DNA of 64,000 nucleotides, taken from contig SVRR01000003.1 of NCBI GenBank assembly GCA_015064745.1, positions 1 through 64,000 on the forward strand. Direction: 5' to 3'. The DNA comes from Oscillospiraceae bacterium. Its GTDB lineage: Bacteria > Bacillota > Clostridia > Oscillospirales > CAG-272. The position numbers were made by a program, and so were the translations under genes. A model generated the notes under the pieces. That model did no database searches, was not told the DNA's origin, and saw only the letters and a list, made by a program, of their open reading frames with translations. Below, piece after piece: positions 63,568 to 64,000 of the stretch (its first letter is position 1; every line of letters starts with the position of its first letter).

Positions 63568-64000
63568 TTATAGATTACCGAGGGGTTTATATTTTGCCAT
63601 GATAGCGAGTGCGGTTCTTACACCGTCCACAGCGGCACTGGTAATACCACCCGCATAGCCCGCGCCCTCACCGGCAGGGTAAACGTTGTCATAGCCGATT
63701 GCCGTACGCTCGTCCGTTCTCAAAATCCGAAGGGGAGCGGAGGTACGCGTTTCCGCGCCCGTGAGAAGGGCATCGGGAGCGTCAAAGCCGTGAAGCCGCC
63801 GTCCAAAATCGGAAAGTGCACGGCGAATGACATCGGTATAAACCTTCGGAAGATAGGTGTCGGGCGACGCCACTGTCACCCTTCCCTCTCCGTAGGTGGG
63901 CAAAACGCGCGAGGGCTCGGTTTTCGCCTCGCCCTTCAAAAAATCACCGACCGTTACGATGGGAGCGCGGTAGTTTCCACCGCCCGCAAAATACGCCGCC
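63568..64000 (-). CDS. NAD(P)/FAD-dependent oxidoreductase, C-terminal part
   Basis: The frame is open to the window edge, so only the last 143 codons are seen. APIVTVGDFLKG and TSAPLRILR are followed by the FAD-binding ending NVYPAGEGAGYAGGITSAAVDG. This matches the C-terminus of FAD-dependent dehydrogenases of unknown substrate found in Firmicutes. It lies 49 bases upstream of recJ on the same strand. Confidence 0.8.
   Translation of the reverse strand, partial: AAYFAGGGNYRAPIVTVGDFLKGEAKTEPSRVLPTYGEGRVTVASPDTYLPKVYTDVIRRALSDFGRRLHGFDAPDALLTGAETRTSAPLRILRTDERTAIGYDNVYPAGEGAGYAGGITSAAVDGVRTALAIMAKYKPLGNL

Overview
The window looks like chromosome of an anaerobic member of the Clostridia (Bacillota), most likely an uncultured gut lineage. 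The evidence is the sporulation-associated genes (yabP, yabQ, spoVB, ymxH/ylmC type), the hup-rqcP-yabP-yabQ order, oxygen-sensitive glycyl-radical chemistry, HemZ, strong -35/-10 promoters with 17-bp spacers, and mid-range GC. No phage, insertion sequence, CRISPR array or rRNA was found. One tRNA (Arg, anticodon CCT) is present. No gene-free stretch exceeds about 300 bases.

Layout. 1-6.1 kb, minus strand: a divergent NagA/NagB-like amino-sugar pair cut by the window edge, a histidine phosphatase, a frameshifted DUF4432 sugar epimerase-like gene, tRNA-Arg with an adjoining palindromic repeat, a metallophosphoesterase and two membrane or anchored proteins. 6.3-8.6 kb, plus: yceD-rpmF, a small lipoprotein, an unusual three-way inverted repeat and a soluble S24/S26 peptidase-like gene. 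8.6-18.8 kb: tsf, rpsB, ymxH, ispE, tandem AI-2E family transporters, rpsF-ssb-rpsR and topB. 19-20 kb: two small membrane proteins.

20-37 kb, minus: the main accessory region. It is one apparent operon running from a promoter at 37.0 kb to a terminator at 19.9 kb. It encodes a B12-independent (glycyl radical) bacterial microcompartment of the fucose/rhamnose-1,2-propanediol type. A class II aldolase would release lactaldehyde. After reduction to propanediol, the glycyl radical dehydratase makes propionaldehyde. PduP and PduL turn this into propionyl-phosphate, AckA makes ATP and propionate, and a Zn alcohol dehydrogenase recycles NADH by making alcohol. PduS and PduT probably move electrons across the shell. 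Shell genes are four BMC-H, one EutS/PduU type, one PduT trimer type and one EutN pentamer. The operon continues without a break into a ParA ATPase, a small basic low-complexity protein, a trigger-factor-like lipoprotein and an LRR lipoprotein. The ParA plus small-protein pair is the best candidate here for an undescribed system: a McdAB-like device for positioning a catabolic microcompartment.

37-44.5 kb, minus: metallophosphoesterase, obgE, der, a DUF512 radical SAM protein, a frameshifted small gene and a CpsC/CpsD chain-length and tyrosine-kinase pair. 44.6-50 kb: dut, uvrA and uvrB with overlapping ends. 50-51 kb, plus: a Gfo/Idh/MocA oxidoreductase broken by two single-base shifts. 51-64 kb, minus: ppa, an ABC-F ATPase, yabQ-yabP-rqcP-hup, spoVB, hemZ, dtd, relA, recJ and the end of an FAD-dependent oxidoreductase. 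Three genes carry five apparent single-base indels in total. Either local gene decay or assembly error could explain them.
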